A stretch of 64,000 nucleotides of DNA, taken from Parvibaculum sp. (GTDB lineage: Bacteria > Pseudomonadota > Alphaproteobacteria > Parvibaculales > Parvibaculaceae). The notes under the pieces were generated by a model. It was not told where the DNA came from, ran no database searches, and was given only the letters and a program-made list of their open reading frames with translations. Position numbers and translations under genes: made by a program. The DNA is taken from the NCBI RefSeq assembly GCF_030651915.1, contig NZ_JAUSBV010000010.1, positions 310,001-374,000 of the forward strand, written 5' to 3'. Shown one piece after another: positions 1 to 10,836 of this stretch (positions within the stretch are counted from its first letter, which is position 1; each line of letters begins with the position of its first letter).

Positions 1-2758
1 CGAGCAGCCAATCAGCCGTCTTGATGACTTCGAGATTATGTTCGATGACGACGATGGTGTTGCCGCTGTCGACCAGTTCGTGCAGCACCTCGAGCAGCTT
101 TGCCACATCGTGGAAATGCAGACCCGTCGTCGGCTCGTCGAGAATGTAGATCGTGCGGCCGGTGGCGCGTTTTGATAGTTCCTTGGCGAGTTTGACGCGC
201 TGCGCTTCACCGCCCGACAGCGTCGTCGCCTGCTGGCCGACCTTGATGTAGCCGAGACCGACGCGCTGCAGCACTTCCATCTTGTCGCGCACCGCCGGCA
301 CCGCCTTGAAGAAGCCAGCCGCTTCGTCGACCGTCATCTCCAGCACATCGGCGATCGACTTGTCCTTGAACTTCACTTCCAGCGTTTCGCGGTTGTAGCG
401 ATGGCCATGGCAATTGTCGCATTCGACATAGACATCAGGCAGGAAGTGCATTTCGATCTTGATGACGCCGTCGCCCTGGCACACCTCGCAGCGCCCGCCC
501 TTGACGTTGAACGAAAAGCGGCCGGGCTTGTAGCCACGGGCGCGGCTTTCGGGCAGCTCGGCAAACCAGTCGCGGATGAAGGTGAAGGCGCCGGTATAGG
601 TCGCCGGATTGGATCGCGGTGTGCGGCCGATCGGCGACTGGTCGATGTCGATGATCTTGTCGAGATATTCGAGGCCGAAAATTTCGTCGAAGGCACCGGG
701 ATGTTCGCGCGTGTTGTTGAGGCGCCGCGCCACGGCCTTGTAGATCGTCTCGATCAGGAGCGTCGACTTGCCGCCGCCCGAGACGCCGGTGACGCAGGTA
801 AAAACGCCGAGCGGAATTTCGGCGGTTACATTCTTGAGGTTGTTTTCCTTCGCGCCGGTGACCTTCAACCACTTGCCGTTGCCGGTGCGGCGCGTCGCCG
901 GCACCTCGATCTGGCGAAATCCGGTGAGATACTGGCCGGTCAGACTGTCGGGCGCGGCCATGATGTCGTCGACCGTTCCCTCGGCCACGACTTCGCCGCC
1001 GTGAATGCCGGCGCCGGGACCCATGTCGACCACATGATCGGCGGTGCGGATCGCATCCTCGTCGTGCTCAACGACAATGACTGTATTGCCGAGGTCGCGC
1101 AGCCGCTTCAGCGTTTCGAGCAGGCGGTCATTGTCGCGTTGATGCAGACCGATGGAGGGTTCGTCCAGCACATAGAGCACGCCGGTCAGGCCCGAACCGA
1201 TCTGGGAGGCGAGGCGAATGCGCTGGCTCTCGCCGCCCGACAATGTGCCTGAGTTGCGCGACAGGGCCAGATATTCCAGGCCGACATTGTTGAGGAAATG
1301 CAGGCGTTCGCGGATTTCCTTCAACACACGGCCGGCGATCTCGTTCTGCTTCGCGGTCAGATGCTGGTCGAGATCGGAGAACCAGCGGTTCGCTTCGCGG
1401 ATCGACATTTGCGACACTTCGCCGACATGCAGCTTCGCGATCTTGACCGACAGCGCCTCCGGCTTCAGGCGGAAGCCGCCGCAGGCGTCGCAATTGGTGA
1501 TGCCCTGAAAGCGTTCGATATCTTCGCGCGCCCAGGCGCTGTCCGTTTCGCGCCAGCGCCGCTCCAGATTGGGGATCACGCCCTCAAACGGTTTCTTCGT
1601 CTTGTAAGAACGCATGCCGTCGTCATAGGCAAACGTCACCACTTCGTCGCCCGAGCCGTAAAGGATCACATTCTGCGCTTCTTCCGGCAGTTGCGACCAC
1701 GGCACCGTCATCGAAAACTTGTATTGCTTCGCCAGCGCCATCAGCGTTTGCGTGTAGTAGGGCGAGGTCGAGCGCGACCAGGGCGCGATCGCCCCCTTCT
1801 TCAGCGACAGTCCGTGATCCGGCACCACAAGGTCCGGGTCCATATAAAACTGCGTGCCGAGCCCGTCGCAGGCCGGGCAGGCGCCGAACGGGTTGTTGAA
1901 CGAAAAGAGACGCGGTTCGATCTCGTCGATGGTGAAGCCCGAAACGGGGCAGGCGAAGCGCGAGGAGAAGATAATGCGTTCGGCCGCTTCGCCCTTTTTT
2001 GCATCGGCCATTTCAACGACCGCGATGCCGTCGGCCAGGTTCAGCGCGATTTCGAAACTGTCGGCCAGCCGGTTGCCGAGGTCGGGGCGCACAACGATGC
2101 GGTCCACCACCACGTCAATGTCGTGCTTGATCTTCTTGTTGAGGTCCGGCACGTCGGCGATCTCGTGGAAGGCGCCATCAACCTTGACGCGCTGAAAGCC
2201 TTTCTTTTGCAGCTCGGCGAATTCCTTGCGGTACTCGCCCTTGCGGCCGCGGACGATCGGCGCCAGCAGGAAGAGCCGCGTTCCTTCCGGCAGCGCCATC
2301 ACGCGGTCGACCATCTGGCTGACGGTCTGGCTTTCGATGGGCAGGCCCGTCGCCGGCGAATAGGGGATGCCGATGCGCGCCCAGAGCAGCCGCATATAGT
2401 CGTAAATCTCGGTCACCGTGCCGACCGTCGAGCGCGGATTACGCGATGTCGTCTTCTGCTCGATGGAGATGGCGGGCGAGAGGCCGTCGATCTGATCGAC
2501 ATCCGGCTTCTGCATCATTTCGAGGAACTGCCGCGCATAGGCCGAGAGGCTCTCGACATAGCGGCGCTGGCCCTCGGCATAGATCGTGTCGAAGGCCAGC
2601 GACGACTTGCCCGAGCCCGAAAGCCCGGTAATCACGATCAGCTTGTCGCGCGGCAGCTCCACGCTGACATTGCGCAAATTGTGTTCGCGCGCCCCGATCA
2701 CGCGGATCTGGCGGTGTTGCGTGTCGGGCGCGGCGGCGGGTCTGGAAGAACGGGTCAT
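1..2758 (-). CDS. uvrA: UvrABC system protein A (excinuclease ATPase subunit), C-terminus cut by window edge
   Basis: This is the damage-recognition ATPase of nucleotide excision repair, which loads UvrB onto lesions. About 919 residues are visible from the ATG at 2758; the frame runs off the left edge, so only the last few dozen residues are missing. It has the double ABC architecture: Walker [10 protein letters not shown] at residues 45-53, a second GVSGGGKST, two LSGGE signatures, and [11 protein letters not shown] and DEPTTGLHF Walker B/D-loop regions. The first zinc module reads CPVSGF...CPAC, with serine in place of one of the usual four cysteines; the second has CEVC and CDNCHGH. It diverges from ssb across an SOS box at 2922-2936, so DNA-damage induction through LexA is likely. 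Confidence 0.97.
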   Translation of the reverse strand, partial: MTRSSRPAAAPDTQHRQIRVIGAREHNLRNVSVELPRDKLIVITGLSGSGKSSLAFDTIYAEGQRRYVESLSAYARQFLEMMQKPDVDQIDGLSPAISIEQKTTSRNPRSTVGTVTEIYDYMRLLWARIGIPYSPATGLPIESQTVSQMVDRVMALPEGTRLFLLAPIVRGRKGEYRKEFAELQKKGFQRVKVDGAFHEIADVPDLNKKIKHDIDVVVDRIVVRPDLGNRLADSFEIALNLADGIAVVEMADAKKGEAAERIIFSSRFACPVSGFTIDEIEPRLFSFNNPFGACPACDGLGTQFYMDPDLVVPDHGLSLKKGAIAPWSRSTSPYYTQTLMALAKQYKFSMTVPWSQLPEEAQNVILYGSGDEVVTFAYDDGMRSYKTKKPFEGVIPNLERRWRETDSAWAREDIERFQGITNCDACGGFRLKPEALSVKIAKLHVGEVSQMSIREANRWFSDLDQHLTAKQNEIAGRVLKEIRERLHFLNNVGLEYLALSRNSGTLSGGESQRIRLASQIGSGLTGVLYVLDEPSIGLHQRDNDRLLETLKRLRDLGNTVIVVEHDEDAIRTADHVVDMGPGAGIHGGEVVAEGTVDDIMAAPDSLTGQYLTGFRQIEVPATRRTGNGKWLKVTGAKENNLKNVTAEIPLGVFTCVTGVSGGGKSTLLIETIYKAVARRLNNTREHPGAFDEIFGLEYLDKIIDIDQSPIGRTPRSNPATYTGAFTFIRDWFAELPESRARGYKPGRFSFNVKGGRCEVCQGDGVIKIEMHFLPDVYVECDNCHGHRYNRETLEVKFKDKSIADVLEMTVDEAAGFFKAVPAVRDKMEVLQRVGLGYIKVGQQATTLSGGEAQRVKLAKELSKRATGRTIYILDEPTTGLHFHDVAKLLEVLHELVDSGNTIVVIEHNLEVIKTADWLL

Positions 2759-2921
2759 GCGGAGGAACTCTGGGGAGGCGTCATCCGGCGGGCTGAATGA
2801 CGGATACGGTGTCGGGACCATCTATGTAGGGCAGTCGCCGCCGCTTCAAGGGCCATATGGGGGTGTCAGGAAAGAATCACAGCGGATCGGATTTGAGCTT
2901 GCCATGAATGCCGGACCATGA

Positions 2922-2936
2922 GAACATAATGAGAAC
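2922..2936 (-). promoter_or_regulatory. Alphaproteobacterial-type LexA (SOS) box
   Basis: The plus strand reads GAAC at 2922-2925, seven bases, then GAAC at 2933-2936. On the minus strand this is GTTC-N7-GTTC, the direct-repeat LexA operator known from alphaproteobacteria. It lies about 164 bp before the uvrA start and about 345 bp before the ssb start, in the divergent promoter region. SOS control of uvrA is expected; control of ssb from this distance is inference. Confidence 0.75.
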
Positions 2937-2978
2937 GACGAGCCGGTCAAGGCGTGAGGCGACAGGTGGGGATAGCGT

Positions 2979-3191
2979 TTGATACGCTTGGTTATTCCGA
3001 GCGGCTGCAAACCGCCGGAGCCTCAACAGCTCGCAGACGAGCATGCAAGGCTGGCCCGCGATATGATTATTGCCGATCTGGTGACGAAGGAAGATTTGCG
3101 GTTGGCGCTGTCGCACCAAACTCTTCAGTTTGGGGCCATGCTGGTTGTGGGGCTCGGTCTGCTCTTCGCGGCAATTTCTTTCATCGTTTGA
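2979..3191 (+). CDS. Small single-pass membrane protein, hypothetical (TTG start)
   Basis: A 70-residue frame between uvrA and ssb. The middle is a charged helix-like stretch (LADEHARLARDM, then LVTKEDLRLAL) and the C-terminus is one strong transmembrane segment (residues about 52-69, MLVVGLGLLFAAISFIV). This short coiled-coil-plus-tail-anchor plan resembles DUF1640-like proteins, but that is only an impression. The start is TTG at 2979 behind a purine-rich AGGTGGGGA; an ATG at 3064 would leave only the last 42 residues. It sits 43 bp downstream of the SOS box, so it could be damage-induced. It may instead be a gene remnant. Confidence 0.4.
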   Translation: MIRLVIPSGCKPPEPQQLADEHARLARDMIIADLVTKEDLRLALSHQTLQFGAMLVVGLGLLFAAISFIV

Positions 3192-3281
3192 TCCACAGGT
3201 TTTTTATCGGGTGCGCTGGTTTGCAACCGCCGTCGCGGTTAGGGTCCGGCGCAAGGACAGTTCCAGCGCGAGGGCGAAAAC

Positions 3282-3758
3282 ATGGCAGGCAGCGTCAACA
3301 AGGTGATCCTGGTCGGCAATCTGGGAGCGGACCCTGAAATCCGCCGTACGCAGGACGGCCGTCCGATCGCCAATCTCAGGCTCGCGACCTCGGAAAGTTG
3401 GCGCGACAAGAACACCGGCGAGCGCCGCGAAAAGACCGAGTGGCACCGCATCGTCGTCTTCAACGAGGGTCTCTGCAAGGTCATCGAGCAGTATGTCAAA
3501 AAGGGCGCCAAGCTCTATATCGAAGGCGCGTTACAGACGCGCAAATGGACCGACCAGTCCGGCGTCGAAAAATATTCGACCGAAGTCGTGTTGCAGGGAT
3601 TCAATTCGGTTCTGACCATGCTCGACGGCAAGGGCGGCGGTTCGTCCGCCGGCGGCGACTACGGCGGCGGCAGCGGTTCCGATGATTTCGGCGGCGGTTC
3701 TGGCAGCGGCGGACGCGGCAATTTCACCCAGGACCTCGACGACGAAATTCCGTTCTGA
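3282..3758 (+). CDS. ssb: Single-stranded DNA-binding protein
   Basis: SSB coats single-stranded DNA during replication, recombination and repair and recruits partners through its C-terminal tip. The 158-residue protein begins [19 protein letters not shown] and has an OB-fold to about residue 113 with the usual [10 protein letters not shown] and [12 protein letters not shown] strands. A glycine/serine-rich flexible linker follows, and the protein ends in the acidic tip DDEIPF. Length and ending match a complete bacterial SSB. It is divergent from uvrA, as in many alphaproteobacteria, with the SOS box between them. Confidence 0.97.
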   Translation: MAGSVNKVILVGNLGADPEIRRTQDGRPIANLRLATSESWRDKNTGERREKTEWHRIVVFNEGLCKVIEQYVKKGAKLYIEGALQTRKWTDQSGVEKYSTEVVLQGFNSVLTMLDGKGGGSSAGGDYGGGSGSDDFGGGSGSGGRGNFTQDLDDEIPF

Positions 3759-3781
3759 AGGGTCGGTGCGGGCTTCAGGCG

Positions 3782-4255
3782 ATGGATCTCTTTCACGTCC
3801 TCGAATATCTACACATTCTCGGCGCCATGGTTCTTTTCGGGACCGGGGTCGGCATCGCCTTCTTCATGTATATGGCCGACCGCAGTGGCGATGTCGCGCT
3901 GATCGCCGGCACGGCGCGGATCGTCGTCATCGCCGATTTGGTCTTCACAGCAACAGCCGTCATCGTTCAGCCGGTCACCGGCCTTGCGATGGTTATGCTG
4001 TCGGGCCATACGCTCGACGAAAGCTGGATTGTGTTGAGTCTCGCGCTTTTCGTGATGGTCGGCCTGTTGTGGCTACCGGTTGTCTGGATGCAGAACGAAA
4101 TGCGCAAGATGGCCGTCGCCGCGCGCGACGGTGGAACGGTGCTGCCTGCCCGCTATCGGCGCTACATGCGCCTCTGGTTCTGGATGGGCTGGCCGGCCTT
4201 TTTCGGCGTACTGGCGATCCTCTATCTGATGATCGAAAAGCCTCAGGTCTGGTAG
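3782..4255 (+). CDS. DUF2269 family integral membrane protein
   Basis: A 157-residue protein with four hydrophobic segments (roughly residues 13-30, 46-72, 83-104 and 130-150). It begins with the typical family opening, in which a conserved His lies in the first helix (YLHILGAMVLFG). The family is recognised as predicted integral membrane protein DUF2269; its molecular function is unknown. It starts 23 bp after ssb and may be read through from it. It converges with the cation ATPase gene, leaving only 21 bp between the two stop codons. Confidence 0.75.
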   Translation: MDLFHVLEYLHILGAMVLFGTGVGIAFFMYMADRSGDVALIAGTARIVVIADLVFTATAVIVQPVTGLAMVMLSGHTLDESWIVLSLALFVMVGLLWLPVVWMQNEMRKMAVAARDGGTVLPARYRRYMRLWFWMGWPAFFGVLAILYLMIEKPQVW

Positions 4256-4276
4256 ACGGGCATATCCATCCGCGCT

Positions 4277-7051
4277 TCAATCCGCGGTTCTGTGCCGCCG
4301 TTTCTGCCAGCCCAAGCGGGTCATTTTCTCGATTTCCAGTATGACGAAAAGCGCGACGCCGACGGCGACAATCGCGAGACCGTCCGTGAAGGCAACCGGC
4401 GCCGTGTCGAATGGCAGCACCATGAATGGCGCGTAGGTGAAGGTGAGCTGCAGCACGATGACGGCGGCGACGCCGGCGAGAACGGCCGGCGTTCCGAAAA
4501 GGCCCCGCAGCGTCAGCGAGCCACCGTGCACATAGCGCACACTGAACAGGTAGAAGATTTCCATCACGACAATCGTGTTGACGACCATGGTCCGGGCGAC
4601 TTCGTTGGGCAGGCCGCGGTCGATCGCCCACGCGAACATGCCGAAGGCACCGAACAGGAACAGGATCGAGATGAAGACGATCCGCCAGACGACGTCGCCG
4701 CGCAGGATCGGCTCGTCGGCCGGGCGCGGTTTCTGGCGCATCGTGCCGGGTTCGGTCGGTTCGAATGCGAGCACCATGGCCAGTGCGACCGAGCTGACCA
4801 TGTTGACCCAGAGGATCTGGACCGGCGTAATCGGCATTTCGAGGCCGGCCAGGATTGCAAAAACGATTGTCATCGATTCTCCGCCATTGATCGGCAGCAG
4901 GAAGAGGATCGTCTTCTTGAGATTGTCGTAGACTGTCCGGCCTTCGCGTATTGCTGCGACGATCGAGGCGAAGTTGTCGTCGGCTAGGACCATTTCGCTC
5001 GCTTCTTTTGCGGCTTCGGTGCCTTTCTGGCCCATGGCGACGCCGACATCGGCGCGCTTGAGCGCCGGCGCGTCGTTGACGCCGTCTCCGGTCATCGCAA
5101 CGGTCAGGCCGTCGGCCTGCAAGGCCTCAACCAGGCGAAGCTTGTGTTCGGGCGTGGTGCGCGCAAAGACCTGGGTTTCGAGAGCGGCCTTTTTCAGGGC
5201 GGCGTCGTCCATCTCTTCAAGGTCGCGGCCGGTCAGGACATGCGGATCGTCCGCCAGCCCGAGCGCGCGGGCAATGGCCTTCGCGGTCAAGGCGTGGTCG
5301 CCGGTGATCATCACAACGCGTATGCCGGCCTGCTTGCAGGCCTTGACCGCTTCGATCGCTTCCTCGCGCGGCGGATCGATGAAACCCACCAGGCCGATCA
5401 GCACCAGTCCGCTCTCGACATGATCGGCCTCGACGGCGCCATGCTCGGCCGAAACCGGCTTCAGGGCAAAGCCGAGAACGCGTTCGCCTCTTGCCGCCAG
5501 TTCATCGACCCGTGCGTGCCAGCGATTGCGGTCGATCGGCACTGTGCCATCGGATGTCAGCACGGCGTCGGCCATCTCGATCAGGCGTTCGGGTGCCCCC
5601 TTGACAAAAATGGCCCGTCCGCTGTCTCCGGCGGCGTGCTCCGCCTCATGCAGCGTCGCCATGAACTTGTGGGCGGAGTCGAAGGGTATCGCGTCGAGGC
5701 GGGCGCGGGCATGGCGGCGTTCGGACGGGTTCCGTCCGGCTTTCATCGCCAAAATCAACAGCGCCGCTTCCATCGGGTCGCCGGCCGCCTTCCAGCTGCC
5801 TGCCTCTTCATGTATCTCGGCGTCGTTGCAGAGCGAGGCCGCTTCGAGAATGGCGGCCAGTTGAGGATGTTCGTCCGGGCCGACCTGCTGTCCGTCGCTG
5901 GTCAGTTTGCCCTCGGGGACATAACCCGTCCCCGAGGCCTCGATCAAACCGTCAGCCGTCACGATCGAACGTGCGGTCATCTCGTTGCGTGTCAGCGTGC
6001 CGGTCTTGTCGGAGCAGATGACGGAGACGGCGCCGAGGGTTTCAACTGCCGGCAAGCGGCGGATGATTGCCTTGCGGCCGGCCATGCGCTGCACGCCGAT
6101 CGCCAGCGTAATCGTCATGATCGCCGGCAGTCCTTCGGGAATCCCCGCAACGAAAAGACCGACGACCGCCATGAAAGCGTCGGCCAGTGCGAAATCCGGG
6201 CGTTGCAGCGCGATGACGAAGACGAGGACGGCCACGCCCATCAACGCAAAGGTAATGTGACGCGCAAAGCGGTCCATTTGCCGGACCAGCGGTGTTTTCA
6301 GTTCGACGACGTCGGCCAGCATGCCGCTGATACGGCCAAGCTCGGTCTGTGTCGCGGTTGCGACCGCAAGACCAGCGCCCTGTCCGGACACGACGATGGT
6401 ACCCGAAAAGACCATCGAACTACGCTCGGCCAGATCGGTTGCGGCAGGTGCGGGAGCGGTCGACTTTTCAACCGGCACGGATTCGCCGGTCAGCGCCGCT
6501 TCGTCCAGTTTGAGGTTTCGGGCGCGGAGCAAGCGGAGATCGGCCGGCACGCGGTCACCTGCTTCGAGAAGTACCAGATCCCCCGGTACGACCTCATCAG
6601 CCTTGATGAGGGTGCGGGTGCCGTCACGCCGTACGGTTGCCTCGGGATCGATCATGCTGCGGATGGCTTCCAGCGCATCTTCCGCCTTGCCCTCCTGGAA
6701 GAAACCAATGCCGGTATTGACGATGACAACTGCAAGGATCACCAGCGCATCGACGCTGTGTCCGATCAGCAGGGCGAGGCCCGCCGCGGCGAGCAGCACG
6801 TAGATCAGCAGATTATTGAACTGGCCGGCCAGCCGCATAAGAGCGCTGCGCCGCCTGGCGGTGGCGAGACGGTTGGGACCGAAGCGTTCGAGACGGGCGG
6901 CAGCCTCCGCAGCACTCAGCCCATCGGCAGAGCTCGTCAGTTGTGCGGCGATGTCGTCGATTGGCAGCGCCGCCCAATCCGGGCGTGCGTCGGTTTCTGA
7001 CGGCGCGGTGGCGGGAGCGACATTGAAGCTTGAGGAACGGTTGCGGGACAT
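4277..7051 (-). CDS. P2-type cation-transporting ATPase (Ca2+/Na+ type)
   Basis: A 924-residue ion pump of the inner membrane. It has the N-terminal cation-ATPase domain (residues 20-100), actuator motif TGES at 188-191, transmembrane ion-site motif PEGL at 305-308, phosphorylation motif DKTGTLT with Asp348, and hinge motifs TGDHALTA and GDGVNDAPALK. The C-terminal six-helix domain is complete. The PEGL signature and the order of parts place it with SERCA/PMCA-like (P2) pumps rather than heavy-metal or Kdp ATPases. I cannot decide between Ca2+, Na+ or another cation. It is divergent from gyrA and monocistronic. Confidence 0.9.
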   Translation of the reverse strand: MSRNRSSSFNVAPATAPSETDARPDWAALPIDDIAAQLTSSADGLSAAEAAARLERFGPNRLATARRRSALMRLAGQFNNLLIYVLLAAAGLALLIGHSVDALVILAVVIVNTGIGFFQEGKAEDALEAIRSMIDPEATVRRDGTRTLIKADEVVPGDLVLLEAGDRVPADLRLLRARNLKLDEAALTGESVPVEKSTAPAPAATDLAERSSMVFSGTIVVSGQGAGLAVATATQTELGRISGMLADVVELKTPLVRQMDRFARHITFALMGVAVLVFVIALQRPDFALADAFMAVVGLFVAGIPEGLPAIMTITLAIGVQRMAGRKAIIRRLPAVETLGAVSVICSDKTGTLTRNEMTARSIVTADGLIEASGTGYVPEGKLTSDGQQVGPDEHPQLAAILEAASLCNDAEIHEEAGSWKAAGDPMEAALLILAMKAGRNPSERRHARARLDAIPFDSAHKFMATLHEAEHAAGDSGRAIFVKGAPERLIEMADAVLTSDGTVPIDRNRWHARVDELAARGERVLGFALKPVSAEHGAVEADHVESGLVLIGLVGFIDPPREEAIEAVKACKQAGIRVVMITGDHALTAKAIARALGLADDPHVLTGRDLEEMDDAALKKAALETQVFARTTPEHKLRLVEALQADGLTVAMTGDGVNDAPALKRADVGVAMGQKGTEAAKEASEMVLADDNFASIVAAIREGRTVYDNLKKTILFLLPINGGESMTIVFAILAGLEMPITPVQILWVNMVSSVALAMVLAFEPTEPGTMRQKPRPADEPILRGDVVWRIVFISILFLFGAFGMFAWAIDRGLPNEVARTMVVNTIVVMEIFYLFSVRYVHGGSLTLRGLFGTPAVLAGVAAVIVLQLTFTYAPFMVLPFDTAPVAFTDGLAIVAVGVALFVILEIEKMTRLGWQKRRHRTAD

Positions 7052-7439
7052 GGGAACAGGAGGCCTCGCGATGGGTTGTCGGTCGTTGTCGGGCGTGGTC
7101 CGAAAGCCGCTGTCGACACTACACGAGGACGTGAACTAGGTGCATTTCGCGCACAGGACATGTTGCCGCGCATGTGCAGCGACGGGCTTTTCCGGACCGG
7201 CTGGCGAGAGCCGTCGCAGGCTTTTGGGAAAGGGCTTTTTTTTCTTTTAATTCAGCATGTTACGGTACGTCTTTTCGCGTCTTTGAAGTTGCCGTGAGAA
7301 GGCGTGTCTGGTAGTCTGCCAACCAGTCAGTCAGAGGGATTCGGCGCGCGTCGTCGGCCCTCGTTTTTGTTCCTTCCGAGCGCCCCCGCGATGCGCGATT
7401 TCGGCCCTTGCGGCAGCGCTCTCAACGTCAGAAAAACAC
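7052..7439. other. 388-bp divergent intergenic region, cation ATPase / gyrA
   Basis: This holds the promoters of both genes. I see no convincing open frame here. The only striking element is a run of eight T at 7236-7243 within a locally AT-rich stretch (7221-7265), which may mark the gyrA promoter region. I do not assign -35/-10 boxes with confidence. Confidence 0.4.
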
Positions 7440-10289
7440 TTGTCCGATACTCAAGACAACGACATTCCGGGTAGCGAGCCGGGCCCGGGCGGCGACACCG
7501 ATGTGGAAAACAGTCTGAACGGCGGCGGTTCGCGTCCGCCGGCCGGCGGCGCGGCGGGCGGCCTTCCGCCGGAGCGCGACGTTTCCCCGATCGCCATCGA
7601 AGACGAGATGCGCAGCTCCTATCTCGATTACGCAATGAGCGTGATCGTCAGCCGGGCGCTGCCCGATGCGCGGGACGGCCTCAAGCCCGTCCATCGCCGT
7701 ATCCTCTTTTCAATGAATGAGAACGGCTACGACTGGAACAAGCCCTATCGCAAGTCGGCGCGCGTCGTCGGCGACGTCATTGGCAAGTATCATCCGCATG
7801 GCGACCAGTCGATCTACGACGCGCTGGTGCGCATGGCGCAGGAATTCTCGATGCGCCTGCCGTTGCTGGACGGGCAGGGCAATTTCGGTTCGGTCGACGG
7901 CGACCCGCCGGCCGCCATGCGTTACACCGAAGTGCGTATGGCCAAGACCGCCCATGCGCTGCTGCGCGACATCGACAGGAATACGATCGACTTCAAGGAC
8001 AATTACGACGGCTCCGAGCGCGAGCCGGTCGTCCTGCCGGCTGAATTTCCAAACCTTCTGGTCAACGGCGCCGGCGGCATCGCCGTCGGAATGGCGACCA
8101 ACATCCCGCCGCACAATCTCGGCGAGGTGATCGACGCCTGCATCGCGCAGATCGACAATCCCGAGATCACGGTCGATGAGCTGATCGAACATGTGCCGGC
8201 GCCCGATTTTCCGACCGGCGGCATCATGCTCGGCCGTCAGGGTGCGCGCTCGGCCTATCATCTCGGCCGCGGCTCGGTCGTTGTCCGGGGCCGGGTCGAC
8301 ATCGAGGAAGTGCGCAAGGACCGCCAGGCGCTGGTCATCACCGAGATTCCCTATCAGGTCAATAAGGCCTCGATGGTCGAGAAGATCGCCGAGCTGGTGC
8401 GCGAAAAGCGCATCGAGGGCATTTCGGACCTGCGCGACGAATCCGACCGCAACGGCATGCGCGTCGTTGTGGAGCTGCGCCGCGACGCGGTGCCCGATGT
8501 GGTGCTGAACCAGCTCTACCGCTTCTCGCCGCTCCAGCAGAGCTTTGGCTGCAACATGCTGGCGCTCGACCATGGCCGCCCGGAGCTGATGAACCTCAAG
8601 CAGTTCCTGGCCATTTTCATTGCCTTCCGCGAGGAAGTGATTTCGCGGCGCACCAAGTTCGAGCTCACCAAGGCGCGCGATCGCGCCCATGTGCTGGTCG
8701 GCATGGCCATCGCGGTCGCCAATATCGATGAGGTGATCCAGCTCATCCGCACCGCGCCCGATCCGGCGGCGGCGCGCGAGCGCCTGATGGCGCGCGACTG
8801 GCCGGCCGCCGATATCTCGCCGCTGATTGCGCTGATCGACGATCCGCGTCACCGCCTGTCGGATGAAGGCACGACGCGCATGTCCGAGGAACAGGCGAAA
8901 GCCATTCTCGAATTGCGCCTGCAGCGTCTCACGGCGCTTGGCCGCGACGAAATCGGCGACGAGCTCAAGGGGCTCGGCGAGAAGATTTCGGACTATCTCG
9001 ACATTCTGCGATCGCGGGAACGCGTGCTCACCATCATGCGCGATGAGCTGCTGGCGATGAAGTCGGAATTCGCCACGCCGCGCCGTACCGAAATCATCGA
9101 GTCGGAATCCGACTTCGAAGACGAAGACCTGATCCAGCGCGAAGACATGGTCATCACCGTCAGCCATCACGGCTATATCAAACGCGTGCCGCTTTCGACC
9201 TATCGGGCGCAGCGCCGCGGCGGCAAGGGTCGATCCGGCATGTCGACGCGCGACGAGGATTTCGTCACCCGCCTTTTCGTCGCCAACACGCATACGCCGG
9301 TGCTGTTCTTCTCGTCCACCGGCATGGTCTACAAGCTCAAGGTCTGGCGCCTGCCGCAATCGACGCCACAGGCGCGCGGCAAGGCGATGATCAACATTCT
9401 GCCGCTGAAGCAGGGCGAGACCATCACCACCATCATGCCGCTGCCCGAAGACGAGAGTAAGTGGGATGAGCTGTTTGTGATGTTTGCCACGAAGAGCGGC
9501 GGCGTCCGGCGCAACAAGCTTTCCGATTTCATCCAGATCAATCGTAGCGGCAAGATCGCGATGAAGCTCGAGGACGAAGGCGACAGCATCATCGGCGTGC
9601 AGATATGCACTGAAAATGACGATGTGCTGCTGACGGCGGCGGGTGGGCGTTCGGCGCGCTTCCCTGTCTCGGAAGTGCGCGTCTTTGCCGGCCGCACCTC
9701 CACCGGCGTGCGCGGCATCCGGCTCGATGAAGGCGACGAGGTGATCGGCATGACGATCCTGCGCCATGTCGAAGTGACCTCGGCGGAGCGCGAGGCCTAT
9801 TTGAAGCAGGCGGCCGCCATGCGTCGGGCTACGCTGGGCGACATTTCGGTCGATGACGGCCCGTCGAAGACCGACGAGGAAGACGCCGACGACGCGGCGA
9901 TCGAGGACCTCACCCTGACCACCGAGCGTTATGCCGAGCTTGGCGCCAAGGAACAGTTCGTGCTCGCCGTCACCGAGAAAGGCTTCGGACGCCGTTCCTC
10001 CTCCTATCGCTATCCGGCCAAGGGCCGCGGCGGCAAGGGCGTCATTGCGATGGATATCGGCGCGCGCAACGGCAGGCTGATCGCCTCCTTCCCGGTTGAG
10101 GACGACGACCAGATCATGCTTGTCACCGATGCCGGCCAGCTCATTCGTTGCCCGGTCCATGACATCTCGATCCAGGCGCGCGGCACGCAAGGCGTCACCG
10201 TCTTCCGCACCGCCGCCGACGAGCGTGTCGTCTCGGTCGAGCGGGTCGAGGAAAGTGCCGACAGCGAAGCCGGCGACGAGCAGGAATAG
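7440..10289 (+). CDS. gyrA: DNA gyrase subunit A
   Basis: The breakage-reunion subunit of gyrase, which introduces negative supercoils with GyrB. The frame gives 949 residues with a glycine/proline-rich N-terminal extension of about 48 residues before the conserved [20 protein letters not shown]. The catalytic tyrosine is Tyr162 in RYTEVRM. The C-terminal beta-pinwheel is present, with an acidic insertion and an acidic tail (DSEAGDEQE). The only upstream in-frame initiator is TTG at 7440, with a poor ribosome-binding site; GTG at 7503 is an alternative. The quinolone-resistance region reads HGDQSIYD, so the position equivalent to E. coli Ser83 is Gln123. coaD follows after 5 bp. Confidence 0.96.
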   Translation: MSDTQDNDIPGSEPGPGGDTDVENSLNGGGSRPPAGGAAGGLPPERDVSPIAIEDEMRSSYLDYAMSVIVSRALPDARDGLKPVHRRILFSMNENGYDWNKPYRKSARVVGDVIGKYHPHGDQSIYDALVRMAQEFSMRLPLLDGQGNFGSVDGDPPAAMRYTEVRMAKTAHALLRDIDRNTIDFKDNYDGSEREPVVLPAEFPNLLVNGAGGIAVGMATNIPPHNLGEVIDACIAQIDNPEITVDELIEHVPAPDFPTGGIMLGRQGARSAYHLGRGSVVVRGRVDIEEVRKDRQALVITEIPYQVNKASMVEKIAELVREKRIEGISDLRDESDRNGMRVVVELRRDAVPDVVLNQLYRFSPLQQSFGCNMLALDHGRPELMNLKQFLAIFIAFREEVISRRTKFELTKARDRAHVLVGMAIAVANIDEVIQLIRTAPDPAAARERLMARDWPAADISPLIALIDDPRHRLSDEGTTRMSEEQAKAILELRLQRLTALGRDEIGDELKGLGEKISDYLDILRSRERVLTIMRDELLAMKSEFATPRRTEIIESESDFEDEDLIQREDMVITVSHHGYIKRVPLSTYRAQRRGGKGRSGMSTRDEDFVTRLFVANTHTPVLFFSSTGMVYKLKVWRLPQSTPQARGKAMINILPLKQGETITTIMPLPEDESKWDELFVMFATKSGGVRRNKLSDFIQINRSGKIAMKLEDEGDSIIGVQICTENDDVLLTAAGGRSARFPVSEVRVFAGRTSTGVRGIRLDEGDEVIGMTILRHVEVTSAEREAYLKQAAAMRRATLGDISVDDGPSKTDEEDADDAAIEDLTLTTERYAELGAKEQFVLAVTEKGFGRRSSSYRYPAKGRGGKGVIAMDIGARNGRLIASFPVEDDDQIMLVTDAGQLIRCPVHDISIQARGTQGVTVFRTAADERVVSVERVEESADSEAGDEQE

Positions 10290-10294
10290 AACAT

Positions 10295-10798
10295 ATGGCG
10301 CGCATCGGACTTTATCCCGGCACATTCGACCCGATGACCAATGGCCATCTCGATGTCATCCGCCGCGCTCTGACGCTGGTCGATCATCTGGTGGTCGCGA
10401 TCGGCGTCAATGCCACCAAAACACCGCTGCTGACGCTTGAGGAACGCTTCGCGCTGATCGAGGCCGAGGCCGCGCCGCTGGCAAAGGCGGCGGGCGCACG
10501 GGTCAGCACGGCCTCCTTTTCCGGCCTTGTCGTCAATGCGGCCGACGAGGCGGGTGCCAGCGTCATCATCCGCGGCTTGCGCGGCGCCGTCGATTTCGAG
10601 TACGAAACCCAGATGGTCGGTATGAACCGCGTCATGAACCCGAAAGTCGAGACGGTTTTTCTGGCCGCTTCGCCCGAAACGCAGTTCATCTCCTCGACGC
10701 TGGTGCGCCAGATCGCCTCGATGGGCGGGGATATCCTGCCCTTCGTGCCCAAGCGCGTCGCCGACAAGGTGCTGGCGCGCATGGCCGAAAAGAAATAA
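10295..10798 (+). CDS. coaD: Phosphopantetheine adenylyltransferase
   Basis: Catalyses ATP + 4'-phosphopantetheine to dephospho-CoA, the penultimate step of coenzyme A synthesis, in the cytoplasm. The 167-residue protein has the nucleotidyltransferase signature YPGTFDPMTNGHLDVI, with the TxGH-type motif in the form TNGH. It also has RGLRGAVDFEYE and the ISSTLVRQ motif near the C-terminus. Its length is normal for the family. It starts 5 bp after the gyrA stop, so it is almost certainly co-transcribed with gyrA. Confidence 0.96.
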   Translation: MARIGLYPGTFDPMTNGHLDVIRRALTLVDHLVVAIGVNATKTPLLTLEERFALIEAEAAPLAKAAGARVSTASFSGLVVNAADEAGASVIIRGLRGAVDFEYETQMVGMNRVMNPKVETVFLAASPETQFISSTLVRQIASMGGDILPFVPKRVADKVLARMAEKK

Positions 10799-10836
10799 TC
10801 GTCGATAGAAGCAGTCATGAGAAACGGGAGTATCCC

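Noticed and set aside
7710-10325. An 871-codon open frame on the minus strand opposite gyrA, and similar long frames opposite uvrA (1298-2800), the cation ATPase (5144-7000), queA/tgt (11932-13020, 13146-14321) and the glycosyltransferase (18752-20407).
   Set aside because: High G+C leaves few stops in antisense frames. The products are His/Arg/Ala-rich without any family resemblance, and the opposite strand carries an obvious conserved gene in each case.
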